This document shows positions 52,149 through 60,944 of a stretch of DNA of 64,000 bases, one piece after another; within the stretch, counting starts at the first letter, position 1, and each line of letters begins with the position of its first letter. This DNA comes from Chlorogloeopsis sp. ULAP01. Its GTDB lineage: Bacteria; Cyanobacteriota; Cyanobacteriia; Cyanobacteriales; Nostocaceae. The position numbers and the translations under genes were made by a program. Under the pieces are notes generated by a model. It did not search any database. It saw only the letters and a program-made list of their open reading frames with translations, and was not told the origin of the DNA. Where the stretch lies: contig NZ_JAUDRH010000022.1 in NCBI RefSeq assembly GCF_030381805.1, positions 41,733 to 105,732 on the forward strand, read 5' to 3'.

Positions 52149-53594
52149 ATGAATAGCAAACGTTTACTGGTGCTGATTTTGACAATAATATTGATTGCCT
52201 TTTCTTGGTGGGGTGTGATGTCGGCACGGGCTGGCTTGGTAGTGCGTCAACTAGAGCGTGAGAAAGTACCGCTATTGTACCTAGCACCAAAGAATGCATT
52301 GAAAGTACCTGGTGTTTTGGTAGCGCATGGCTATGCAGGTTCTAAGCAATTAATGCTCGGCTACGCACACGTTTTAGCCCATGCAGGTTACGCGGTAATG
52401 CTATGGGATTTTGATAGTCATGCAGCTAATAGCAAACCTTTGCAGAGAAATTCACTTTCTGGAAATTTTGAGATTGCTTATGCTGCACTTGTAGCACAAC
52501 CAGAAGTAGATGCATCGCGCTTGGCTACTTTAGGACACTCGATGGGAAGTGGTGCAGTGATGGCGGCTGCAATTGACAATGACAATCGTTATGCTGCGAC
52601 TGTGGCAATTTCGCCTACAAGTGCTTACGTGACAGCAAACGCACCTCGTAACCTCCAATTGCAAGCAGGCAGTTGGGAGAGTAGATTTATCGCCAATGCC
52701 CAGCGTTTATTAAAACAAGCAGGTGGAGAAAATAAGGATTTAGGTGATGGCAGGGGGCGGGAGTTTGTCGTCATCCCCAATGTCGAACACATTACAATTT
52801 TGTTTAACAATCAGAGCTATCAAGCCGCGAAAAACTGGCTCGATGCCACCTTTGGAGTGCAGCGTCAAAGTAACTATGTTGACCGTCGGATGTTTTGGTA
52901 TGCTTTGCACTTATTAGCATGGTTGGCTTTACTTGGAGCAGTAGCTCCTAATTTAGCTGTGTCTTCTACTACACCCAAGGCAAGGAAGTTCAAATGCTCT
53001 GTTGGCTTACTGATAGCGCCGTTTGTGGCAACCAGTGTACTTGTATTGCTCAGTCATGTTAGCAACATTGAAAGCTTAGGTGGCATATTAGTAGGTAGTG
53101 CAATAGCCATTTGGTTTGGTGTAGCAGGTATAGCTTGGCTAATTATCATGTCACGGTTACCAATTCCTACACTCCGAGCCGCCTTTGTTGGCATAGTTCT
53201 ATTTTTGGTATTGTGGACTGGCTTTGGAGTAATGGCACAGGTAGTGTGGTTGCAATGGTGGCTAATTCCAGCACGTCTAGCGTTATTTCCCTTACTGGCA
53301 CTAACTTGTTTTCCTTGGTTTTTAGCATCGGGAGTGGCACAACAAAATCTTAGACTTGGAAAACGAATTCTTTGGTGGTTTGGGCAAAGCACGGTATTAA
53401 TCGGAGGTTTTATTTTAGTGCTTTATCTATTGCCTCAACTTGGTTTTATTTCACTTTTGCTGCCAGTATTTCCAATTATGATAGCTATTTTCTCCTTTGC
53501 TGCTAGCTTACTCAATGCACCAGTCAGCTATGCAATTGGCAGTGCAATGTTCTTTGGTTGGACATTGGCAGCTACTTTTCCTTTGGCAAGGTAA
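52149..53594 (+). CDS. Alpha/beta hydrolase with C-terminal membrane domain
   Basis: ATG 52149 gives 481 residues; an in-frame TTG lies 9 bases upstream. A membrane helix (LLVLILTIILIAFSWWGV) starts the protein. The hydrolase domain has VAHGYAGSKQLM and the Ser elbow TLGHSMGSGAVMA at about residue 125. From residue about 240 six or so hydrophobic helices follow (YALHLLAWLALLGAVAP, LLVLFPIMIAIF-type stretches). The His of the triad is likely in VVIPNVEHITILF. The substrate is unknown. A lipase or peptidase-like role in the membrane is possible. Confidence 0.8.
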   Translation: MNSKRLLVLILTIILIAFSWWGVMSARAGLVVRQLEREKVPLLYLAPKNALKVPGVLVAHGYAGSKQLMLGYAHVLAHAGYAVMLWDFDSHAANSKPLQRNSLSGNFEIAYAALVAQPEVDASRLATLGHSMGSGAVMAAAIDNDNRYAATVAISPTSAYVTANAPRNLQLQAGSWESRFIANAQRLLKQAGGENKDLGDGRGREFVVIPNVEHITILFNNQSYQAAKNWLDATFGVQRQSNYVDRRMFWYALHLLAWLALLGAVAPNLAVSSTTPKARKFKCSVGLLIAPFVATSVLVLLSHVSNIESLGGILVGSAIAIWFGVAGIAWLIIMSRLPIPTLRAAFVGIVLFLVLWTGFGVMAQVVWLQWWLIPARLALFPLLALTCFPWFLASGVAQQNLRLGKRILWWFGQSTVLIGGFILVLYLLPQLGFISLLLPVFPIMIAIFSFAASLLNAPVSYAIGSAMFFGWTLAATFPLAR

Positions 53595-53978
53595 GACTAT
53601 ATTAAAGACATTAGACTTCTTGCAAAAATTAGAATCTAGGTTAATTACAACCACAGATAAACACTGATAAAATCTGTGTCCATCTGTATCTATCTTTAGT
53701 CAATTTTTTTGAAAATAAAGTGAGTGCAAGAGGTTTATGACAATCATTTCCCCTTGAATATGCAGTTAATATTAAAAAACTAACCACAAAGAACACATTA
53801 GACGCGGAGCGGCTTCCCGTAAGGGTAGAACACAAAGGAAGAAATTGGTACTCATTAAGTGTAAGTTTATAGAGAATTGGTATTAGGGCAGGACAAAATT
53901 CCCTCCCTCTTTGTTTAAGTTAATAGCGAGAGAGAGGGTAAAATTTTGTAGCAATTTGGAAAATTAGGCAAATATGGG
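53595..53978. other. Intergenic region between convergent genes
   Basis: 384 bp without a gene. CACAGAT at 53652 pairs with ATCTGTG at 53672, part of a dispersed ACCACAGATAAACAC-type repeat, and GCGGCTTCCCGTAAGGG near 53810 is a fragment of the GC-rich family. The rest is AT-rich. Confidence 0.5.
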
Positions 53979-56696
53979 CTAAATATTTACTTGTTGGCGC
54001 TGATATAACGACCAGTACAAACCTTGTTGCTGCAACAGTTCGGAGTGAGTACCGCGTTCAACTAGAACACCCTTTTCTAGCACCAATATTAAATCTGCAC
54101 GCTTGAGAGGGGCAAAACGATGGGCAATCAGAAATACAGTTCGCCCTTGAGAAACTTGTTGCAGATTTTGCAAGACTTGTTGTTCTGTTTCGCTATCTAA
54201 TGCGCTGGTAGCTTCATCTAAAATCAGAATCGGTGCTTGCGAAAGAAACAGGCGTGCTAAGGCAATGCGTTGTCGCTGCCCGCCAGATAAGGCTGTACCG
54301 CGTTCGCCAACGTTGGTTTCGTAGCCGTGGGGTAAATCACTGACAAAGTCGTGAGCAACAGCGAGCCTGGCTGCTTCTACTACTTGTTCGGCGGTAATGT
54401 CGGGATTTCCAAGGGTGATGTTTTCCAATATCGAACCGTTGAACAGAAAATCTTCTTGCAGAACTACACTAATTTGTTGACGCAGTGAAACTAAATCGGC
54501 ACTTTTAATATCAAAACCATCAATCAGGATACGTCCTGATTCGATTTGATACAGGCGCTGCAAAAGTTTAGAAAGAGTACTTTTACCAGAACCACTACGT
54601 CCGACAATACCAACAAACTGCCCTGGTTGGACGGAAAAAGAGATACCCCGCAAAACTGGTTCTGTGTTGGCTCGATAGCTGAAGAAGACTTGCTCAAAGC
54701 TGACTTGCCCTTTGAGAGGTGGCAGAACTAAACCAGTTCCTGGTTCGGCTTCTGGAGCTACGTTGAGAATGTCGCCAATCCTATCTACAGAAAGTAAAAC
54801 TTGCTGTAAATTTTGCCATAGTTGCACTAAGCGTAGCAATGGCCCTGTGACTCTACCGGAAAGCATTTGAAAGGCAACAAGCTGTCCGATGGTAAGCTTG
54901 TTTTCAATTACTAACTTAGCCCCAAACCACAGAATCAGCAGGCTAGAAAAATTAGTAAGAAAATCACCGATATTACTGCTGATGTTCGAGGTAGTAGAGG
55001 CTCTGAAACCTGTACGAATGAAACGGGCAAACAAACCTTCCCAGCGATCGCGTGCGATTGGTTCTGCTGCATGAGCTTTGACAGAATGAATTCCCGTGAC
55101 TGTCTCGACGAGAAATGATTGACTGTCGGCACTGCGATTAAAAGTTTCGTTGAGCCAATTGCGGAGAATCGGTGTGGCTACCAATGTCAAGATGGCGAAC
55201 AAAGGCAATACAGCTAAAGCCGTGAAAGTGAGAGGAATATTGTAGTAAAACATCAGTGCTAGGTACACCACAGCAAAGATGCTGTCTAAGATGACAGTTA
55301 AAGCTGTACCCGTAAGAAACTGACGAATTTGTTCTAGTTCTTGAACACGGGCAACTGTGTCTCCTACCCGCCGCGATTCAAAATAGGCTAAAGGCAGACG
55401 CATCAAGTGGCGAAATAGCTGCGCCGATAAACTCAAATCCAAACGCCGGGCAGTATGGGTAAAGATAAACAATCGCAGGATACCAAGTATTGACTCAAAC
55501 AGTGCCACCAACAGCAGCGCGATCGCCATGACATCGAGAGTCGCTAAACTCTCCTGCACCATGACTTTATCAATGACAACCTGGGTAATTAAGGGTGTTG
55601 TTAATCCCAAAAGCTGTAATGTAAAAGATGCTAGCAGCACTTCTATGAGTAATCTTCGGTACTTCCATACTGCTGGTAAAAACCAACCGAGATTAAATCT
55701 TTCCTGCTTCTGAATCAGTTCTACTTGCCATAGCTGCCCGTGCCAATACTCTTCCACCACTGACTGCGGCAAAACTTCACACGTGCAATCTGGATTGAGA
55801 GGATTAGCTATTGTTAGGCGATCGCCCCTGACGGCATAAACAACCACCCAACTTGCTTCACTTTCTGTCGCTCCACCCCAAGGTAACAAAGCAGGAAAAG
55901 ATAACTGCTGCAAATTACTCCAACTCACTTGCAATCGCCGCATTACAAAGCCTAACTTTTCTGCTGTTTCTACCAAATGTTTTGGGCGCTGTCCTCTCAG
56001 TTGGCGCTGTACCCATTCCAATTTGACAGGATTGTCTAACTGCTGCGCCACCATTGTCAAACAAGCAGCAGCTGTGTTGCGACTGGAAACAAAGGGGTAA
56101 GTTGGTTGGGGGGAAAGAGAGGACACAGGGAGCGAGGGACGCGGGGACGCGGGGAATTGTGAATCAGGTTCTCTCCCCTTGTCCCCTTGTCTCCTTGTCT
56201 CCTTGTCCTCATTTTTCTCCGTGTCTCCGTGTCTCCGTGTCTCCGCGTCTTCTTTAGAGCCTTGCCAATACTCCTCAATCTCTGGCGTAGAAACTTCCAT
56301 CCATACTGCTGCACTCCAACGCACCACGATCACGTCTTTACTGGCAGCTACAGCTTTACATTCAACAGGCAGCTGTTGCAAACTACCGAACCAATCGCCT
56401 ACTTGCAGTGTTGCTAAGGGCTTCCCTGTTTCTTCTTCTCGCAAGCGAACTTTTCCAGAAACGATCAAATATTGGTAATCAGCTCCATCTTTTGGCCAAA
56501 TTTTTTCTCCTAAATTAAAGCACTGACTTTCTGACTGCTTTTTCAAAAAGGTTTGTTGTTCGGCATTTAACCAGCATAGTGGTGGTTGATTCCAAGGTAG
56601 AGAGGCTAGCACCCTTGTATGTGAATATTCTTCGTCTGTAGTTTTTATTTCACTTGCAGTTTGACTGTCAGCTTTTGAATTTTCTCTGCTAGCCAT
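53979..56696 (-). CDS. Peptidase-domain ABC transporter (HlyB/HetC-like)
   Basis: The 905-residue protein is an exporter of the type I class. Residues about 30-145 resemble a cyclic-nucleotide-binding fold (YLIVSGKVRLREE). Residues about 149-195 are repeat-derived. A C39-like domain spans about 200-320, but the catalytic Cys and His are lacking: NTAAACLTM stands for the usual DCGAACLAM and SEASWVVVYAV for the His strand. It is therefore likely a binding, not cleaving, domain. The membrane domain covers 345-640. The ATPase has GRSGSGKS at 699-706, LSGGQ at about 803-807 and ILILDEATSALD at about 823. It overlaps the parvulin gene upstream by 52 bases. Confidence 0.93.
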   Translation of the reverse strand: MASRENSKADSQTASEIKTTDEEYSHTRVLASLPWNQPPLCWLNAEQQTFLKKQSESQCFNLGEKIWPKDGADYQYLIVSGKVRLREEETGKPLATLQVGDWFGSLQQLPVECKAVAASKDVIVVRWSAAVWMEVSTPEIEEYWQGSKEDAETRRHGDTEKNEDKETRRQGDKGREPDSQFPASPRPSLPVSSLSPQPTYPFVSSRNTAAACLTMVAQQLDNPVKLEWVQRQLRGQRPKHLVETAEKLGFVMRRLQVSWSNLQQLSFPALLPWGGATESEASWVVVYAVRGDRLTIANPLNPDCTCEVLPQSVVEEYWHGQLWQVELIQKQERFNLGWFLPAVWKYRRLLIEVLLASFTLQLLGLTTPLITQVVIDKVMVQESLATLDVMAIALLLVALFESILGILRLFIFTHTARRLDLSLSAQLFRHLMRLPLAYFESRRVGDTVARVQELEQIRQFLTGTALTVILDSIFAVVYLALMFYYNIPLTFTALAVLPLFAILTLVATPILRNWLNETFNRSADSQSFLVETVTGIHSVKAHAAEPIARDRWEGLFARFIRTGFRASTTSNISSNIGDFLTNFSSLLILWFGAKLVIENKLTIGQLVAFQMLSGRVTGPLLRLVQLWQNLQQVLLSVDRIGDILNVAPEAEPGTGLVLPPLKGQVSFEQVFFSYRANTEPVLRGISFSVQPGQFVGIVGRSGSGKSTLSKLLQRLYQIESGRILIDGFDIKSADLVSLRQQISVVLQEDFLFNGSILENITLGNPDITAEQVVEAARLAVAHDFVSDLPHGYETNVGERGTALSGGQRQRIALARLFLSQAPILILDEATSALDSETEQQVLQNLQQVSQGRTVFLIAHRFAPLKRADLILVLEKGVLVERGTHSELLQQQGLYWSLYQRQQVNI
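56105..56255. repeat. GTCTCC/GTCCCC minisatellite inside the ABC transporter gene
   Basis: Units of CTTGTCTCCTTGTCTCCTTG, TCTCCGTGTCTCCGTGTCTCC and GGACGCGGGGACGCGGGG are in frame and add about 45 residues (AETRRHGDTEKNED and KETRRQGDKG) between the first domain and the C39-like domain. Confidence 0.9.
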
Positions 56697-57403
56697 TTCT
56701 CAAACAACTCATTCTGTAGTGTTTGCTTTAGTTGAGTATCTGTCAGGGAAGCTGGAAGAAATTGTTCTACACGAAACAAACCATAACGTTCTTCTAGCTC
56801 GATTGGCCCTATTATTTCTCCAGGGCTAGCTACGTCTACTGCTGCCCTGAGTTTATCTGGCATACTACCCCGGCTCACCGGCCCCATGATTCCGTTTACA
56901 ATTCGGTCATCTGTAAGTGAATATTCTTTTGCTAATTGTTCAAAGCTAGCTCCTTCTTCAATTTGAGCTTGTAGTTCTTCAGCTAATTCCCGATTGTCTA
57001 CTATAATTCGTGAAATTACTACGCGATCCAAGAAAATTTTCCTTTCTATAAAATATTCTTGTAGCTTATTTTCTGTGACTACAGCTTTTAATTTTTCCAA
57101 CTTAAAGTTAAAAGAAATTGTTGAGTGAAATATTTCATAATCTGTACCATTATTTTTTAGCCATTCTTGAAAAGCTTTAGGCTCGCTTAGTTGATTTTTA
57201 AGCCGAAAATCAATTATTGCCTGTTCGGTTATAGCCGGACTAATGGCAATATCTTCTCTCATTTGTAATTCTTGATCAATTATATATTGACGCAGAATAT
57301 CTCCTATAAATTGTCCCAATTTGCCAGAAATTTGCAGATATTTTACTACTTGTTCTAAGGAAATTGGTTGCTCATCTACATTCAAAAATGATGAAGATTC
57401 CAT
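56645..57403 (-). CDS. Parvulin-type peptidyl-prolyl isomerase
   Basis: ATG 57403 gives 252 residues; an in-frame GTG lies 21 bases upstream. The N-terminal half is helical (EQVVKYLQISGKLGQF, QLSEPKAFQEWLKNNG) like SurA-type chaperone segments. The parvulin domain shows ISRIIVDNRELAEELQAQI, FEQLAKEYSLTDD, GPVSRGSMPD and VEQFLP. No signal peptide is visible. It overlaps the ABC transporter start by 52 bases. Isomerases next to such exporters are common in cyanobacteria and may help fold or hold the secreted substrate. Confidence 0.88.
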   Translation of the reverse strand: MESSSFLNVDEQPISLEQVVKYLQISGKLGQFIGDILRQYIIDQELQMREDIAISPAITEQAIIDFRLKNQLSEPKAFQEWLKNNGTDYEIFHSTISFNFKLEKLKAVVTENKLQEYFIERKIFLDRVVISRIIVDNRELAEELQAQIEEGASFEQLAKEYSLTDDRIVNGIMGPVSRGSMPDKLRAAVDVASPGEIIGPIELEERYGLFRVEQFLPASLTDTQLKQTLQNELFEKWLAEKIQKLTVKLQVK

Positions 57404-57585
57404 AAAGTAATTACCGAGATACACGCAGGCTACTAACTATACAATTTCCCAGCAAAGAAAATACTTGACTAGTTAATATTCTCAAGCGAGGACACTATTG
57501 CCATAGTAAGACTTACAAACCGGAGTCGCAACTCTAGCTTGCATAATTAAATTAGTAAAAATACCTACTTAGTATTAAGAGATAA

Positions 57586-58386
57586 TTAGGCGATCGCAAT
57601 TACCCATATCCAGGCAAAGAAAATTGCTACGATTGCACCAATCAATGTATTTAAAATATTCACTAATTCGTTAGTTAGCCAGGTATATTTTGATTGCAAT
57701 GTAGCCCCAATTACACTTTCTAAATTAGTAGCAATAAACGCCGCCAATACACACCAAATTACACCTAATATTTCAATTAAACCAACTGCCCAACCAACAA
57801 AAGCGATCGCAACCGATGCGATCACGCCTGCGAAGGTTCCTTCCAAGCTTACTGCTCCTTCTGTTCCCCGTGGCACTGGCTGTAAGTTGGTAATTAGAAA
57901 AGTTCTTCTACCATAAGCTTTCCCGATTTCACTGGCACAGGTATCAGATAGCTTGGTACTAAAACTTGCCACATAGCCCAACAGTAGTAGGGACTGGGGA
58001 TTGGGGACTGGGGACAAGGACATCGGAATAACTCCTAAGTCTATCATCCCTACTCCCAAAGCACACAGTGTCCCAATCAATGCAGAACCCCAGACATTTT
58101 CTGGGCCTCTTGCTCCAGAACGCTTTTCAGCTATACCTTCAGCTTCCTTTTGCGCCATGCCTACACGTGTGATCAAAGAACCAACAAGGAAATAAAACAT
58201 CACAACTACATATCCTTGCCAACCCAATGTTCCCCAAATGAGTACGCCCAATAACCAAGCATGAAATAATCCGGCTGGAGTGAGTAGCTTTTTAGGGGCA
58301 ATCCAGGCAACAACCAACAAAATGCTATTCAATGCTACCCCTACAAACCAGGGACTAAGAGGATTAGTTAAAGAAAGCATCTGCAT
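57586..58386 (-). CDS. DUF92 family membrane protein, VTE6-like phytyl-phosphate kinase
   Basis: The 266-residue protein has six to seven membrane helices and the DUF92 motifs ARGPENVWGSALIGTLCALG, STKLSDTCASEIGKAYG and GTEGAVSLEGTFAG. In cyanobacteria and plants this family includes VTE6, which phosphorylates phytyl phosphate for tocopherol and chlorophyll recycling. In the middle, IPMSLSPVPNPQSLLLLG includes residues translated from a GGGGATTGGGGACTGGGGAC repeat (57998-58022). The gene is not related to the secretion genes beside it. ATG 58386. Confidence 0.85.
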   Translation of the reverse strand: MQMLSLTNPLSPWFVGVALNSILLVVAWIAPKKLLTPAGLFHAWLLGVLIWGTLGWQGYVVVMFYFLVGSLITRVGMAQKEAEGIAEKRSGARGPENVWGSALIGTLCALGVGMIDLGVIPMSLSPVPNPQSLLLLGYVASFSTKLSDTCASEIGKAYGRRTFLITNLQPVPRGTEGAVSLEGTFAGVIASVAIAFVGWAVGLIEILGVIWCVLAAFIATNLESVIGATLQSKYTWLTNELVNILNTLIGAIVAIFFAWIWVIAIA

Positions 58387-58974
58387 TTATTCCAGAGAAT
58401 TTTGCCAGAATATCAACAGCATAATTTATATCTTGTACCATTCTCAACAACTCTTAAGGCAGTTAGTGTAAATAACGTCAAACTCAGGGTTTGAAAAACA
58501 GCTTAAATGTGCTTACCTTACACAATTGCTAATTTTGTGTTCAAAATTAAATTTATATACAAAATTTGTCTTAACAATTTTTGTAGGGTGGGTACTGCTT
58601 AACTTTCCTCAAACTATTATTCTTACGTTGTGAACAGTGCTCCGAAGTTCTGAAGTTCTCTCCGGGATGCTTCGCGAGCGGAGGAAACCTCCGCACCCTT
58701 ACGGGAAGTCGCTCCGCGCCTACAGACTTCTCTCCACCTTATGCTTATTGAGAAGGTTACAAGCTCTCAGTCAAGCTATATACAATTATCTGGTTTATAT
58801 TTATAAACCTTGAAAAAGCATAGTTAATAAAAGTATTTGTAAATAACTTAGCATTTTTTAATCTAAATATGGATTAATTATTTACCAAGGGGAATCATCA
58901 ATTGCTAAAAACATTTCCGGAGCTAATGTTTTAACAGTTCATGCTGTCAAAAAATATTCGACGAGAACATACTT
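58387..58974. other. Intergenic region with one GC-rich repeat
   Basis: 588 bp between divergent genes. At 58650-58732 lies a GC-rich repeat copy with a GGAGG-AAA-CCTCC hairpin and CACCCTTACGGGAAGTCGC. The remaining sequence is AT-rich and must carry the promoters of the DUF92 and CARDB-protease genes. Confidence 0.5.
58650..58732. repeat. GC-rich interspersed repeat upstream of the CARDB-protease gene
   Basis: The core GCGGAGGAAACCTCCGC is a perfect 7-bp hairpin with loop AAA. The same GGAGG/CCTCC core is in the insert in thiL. Confidence 0.75.
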
Positions 58975-60846
58975 ATGCCCATGAATAATCATCGAAATGA
59001 TTTGTTTGATACTAAAGGGCTAAATATCGCTTCCACCTCTTCTGTAAATAAGTTGAATGCTAAAGATGATGACCTTTTTCGCATCAATAGCCATAGTAGC
59101 TTTAAACTACCTGAAAATGCTCTAGAACAAGAGGTTAATATACAGGGGCGTAAAAATCGTAAATCAAAAAAAGCTAGCTCATCTGCGGCGAAAGCAGATT
59201 TAGTCATCCAAAATGCTTCAGCTCCTAATGTTGCAGTTGCTGGTAGCACGATCCAACTAACATATCAGGTAAAAAATAAAGGTAAGAGCAGTGCTGGGTT
59301 TAACTACACTGATTGTTATCTTTCTAAAGATAAAACTCTTAGTTCAGACGACAATCTTCTTGGTTGGAACTGGATAGGTGGGCTTGAAGCTGGGAGTGCG
59401 ACTTCTCAGTCTTACAATGTCACTTTAGATGAAAATACTGCGCCTGGAACCTATTATCTAGTCTACAGAGCCGATGCTCTAGATAATATTTTAGAAATCA
59501 ATAACAGCAACAACATTGCTGCACGTGAAATTACCATCACTGCTAAAAATAAACAAACTCAGGGCTACAATCCTACTTCTGGTTATGGTTTGGTGAATGC
59601 AGCAGCAGCAGTAGCTAGGGCTGCTGGGCAAAATACCTTTGCCGATGTTCCTAACCGTGGTGGCAATGATTGGGGAGCGGATCTAGTCAAAGCACCTGAA
59701 GCTTGGGCAAACGGATACACCGGGCAAGGCGTCGTCGTTGCTGTTTTAGATACTGGAGTAGACTACAACCATGCAGACTTGAAGAACAATATCTGGACAA
59801 ATAGCAAAGAAATTCCTGGTAATGGCAAGGATGATGATGGTAATGGTTTTATAGATGATGTCTACGGTTGGAACTTTTACGGTAACAACAACAATACTCT
59901 AGATGGAAATGGTCATGGCACTCATGTCTCCGGTACAATTGCAGGGGAAAATAATGGTGTCGGTGTGACTGGTGTTGCCCACGGTGCCAAGATTATGCCA
60001 GTCAAAGTTTTAAATGATGACGGCTCTGGCTATTATAGTTCTATCGCTGATGGTATCTACTATGCTGTAAATAATGGTGCTAATGTAATTAATTTAAGTC
60101 TTGGTGGAGAATATCCCAACGGCACTTTGCAGAAAGCGATTGAATATGCCAGCAGTAAAAACGTAATTGTAGTTATGGCAGCAGGCAATGATGGTAAGTC
60201 AGTACCAGGATATCCCGCTCGTTATGCAGACAACTGGGGGCTTGCTGTTGGAGCAGTTGATAAGAATAAAAATATGGCTGATTTCTCCAATCGAGCTGGG
60301 CAAAATCCCTTGGCTTATGTCACAGCTCCTGGAGTTAAAGTTTACTCTACACTGCCAGGCGATCGCTATGCATCTTACAGTGGTACATCAATGGCTGCGC
60401 CTCATGTTGCGGGTGTAGTTGCTTTAATGCTCAGTGCTAACCGCAATTTGACTGATGCCCAAGTACGCCAAATTCTTGCAGAAACGTCAGGGAATAGTAC
60501 GCAAACTACCGCTTTGAGTGGTGAAAATAACATTACTAGTTTCAGCCACAACAACAGCCTGACTACTGCTATTTCTAACTTCAACGTCAGTAGCTTTAGC
60601 AGCAACAATACTACAACTTGGAGACACGGCAATACAACAAGTGGTGATGCGGGTGCGATCGCTTCTCAAACAAGCACCAGTTCTACCAATGGAAATCACG
60701 ATGGAATGTTTTTGAATTCACCCACATGGTTAGAATTCTGGAACGATTACAAAACCAGTGTGGCAAGTAGCAGTAACATTAGTACCAATGGGGATGAGGT
60801 AGAAAATATAGTAGGGAAACGCAAAGCACTACTAGAAGCAGTATAG
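58975..60846 (+). CDS. CARDB-subtilisin-like serine protease (S8)
   Basis: The 623-residue protein lacks a signal peptide. Residues about 73-195 form a CARDB adhesion-type beta domain (DLVIQNASAPNVAVAGS, TYQVKNKGKSSAG, NNSNNIAARE). A spacer (TSGYGLVNAAAAVARAAG) leads to a complete subtilase: Asp259 in AVLDTGVDYNHADL, His314 in GHGTHVSGT and Ser472 in SGTSMAAPHVAGV. The last 120 residues are Ser/Thr/Asn-rich. Calcium-type DDDGNGFIDD is visible at about 286-295. No classical export signal fits a type I secreted enzyme, so the nearby ABC transporter and HlyD may export it; this is inference. Confidence 0.93.
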   Translation: MPMNNHRNDLFDTKGLNIASTSSVNKLNAKDDDLFRINSHSSFKLPENALEQEVNIQGRKNRKSKKASSSAAKADLVIQNASAPNVAVAGSTIQLTYQVKNKGKSSAGFNYTDCYLSKDKTLSSDDNLLGWNWIGGLEAGSATSQSYNVTLDENTAPGTYYLVYRADALDNILEINNSNNIAAREITITAKNKQTQGYNPTSGYGLVNAAAAVARAAGQNTFADVPNRGGNDWGADLVKAPEAWANGYTGQGVVVAVLDTGVDYNHADLKNNIWTNSKEIPGNGKDDDGNGFIDDVYGWNFYGNNNNTLDGNGHGTHVSGTIAGENNGVGVTGVAHGAKIMPVKVLNDDGSGYYSSIADGIYYAVNNGANVINLSLGGEYPNGTLQKAIEYASSKNVIVVMAAGNDGKSVPGYPARYADNWGLAVGAVDKNKNMADFSNRAGQNPLAYVTAPGVKVYSTLPGDRYASYSGTSMAAPHVAGVVALMLSANRNLTDAQVRQILAETSGNSTQTTALSGENNITSFSHNNSLTTAISNFNVSSFSSNNTTTWRHGNTTSGDAGAIASQTSTSSTNGNHDGMFLNSPTWLEFWNDYKTSVASSSNISTNGDEVENIVGKRKALLEAV

Positions 60847-60867
60847 GCGAATAAGTTGAATTTATTC

Positions 60868-60888
60868 CCTCAGACTTCTAGTCTGAGG
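60868..60888. repeat. Hairpin between convergent genes
   Basis: CCTCAGACT-TCT-AGTCTGAGG is a perfect 9-bp stem. It lies between the protease stop and the end of the convergent HlyD gene and may stop transcription, though no T run follows. Confidence 0.7.
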
Positions 60889-60944
60889 CTACACAAACAA
60901 AGTCTACGGAGGCAGGTTAAATACCTTAAATACAAAAATTCTAT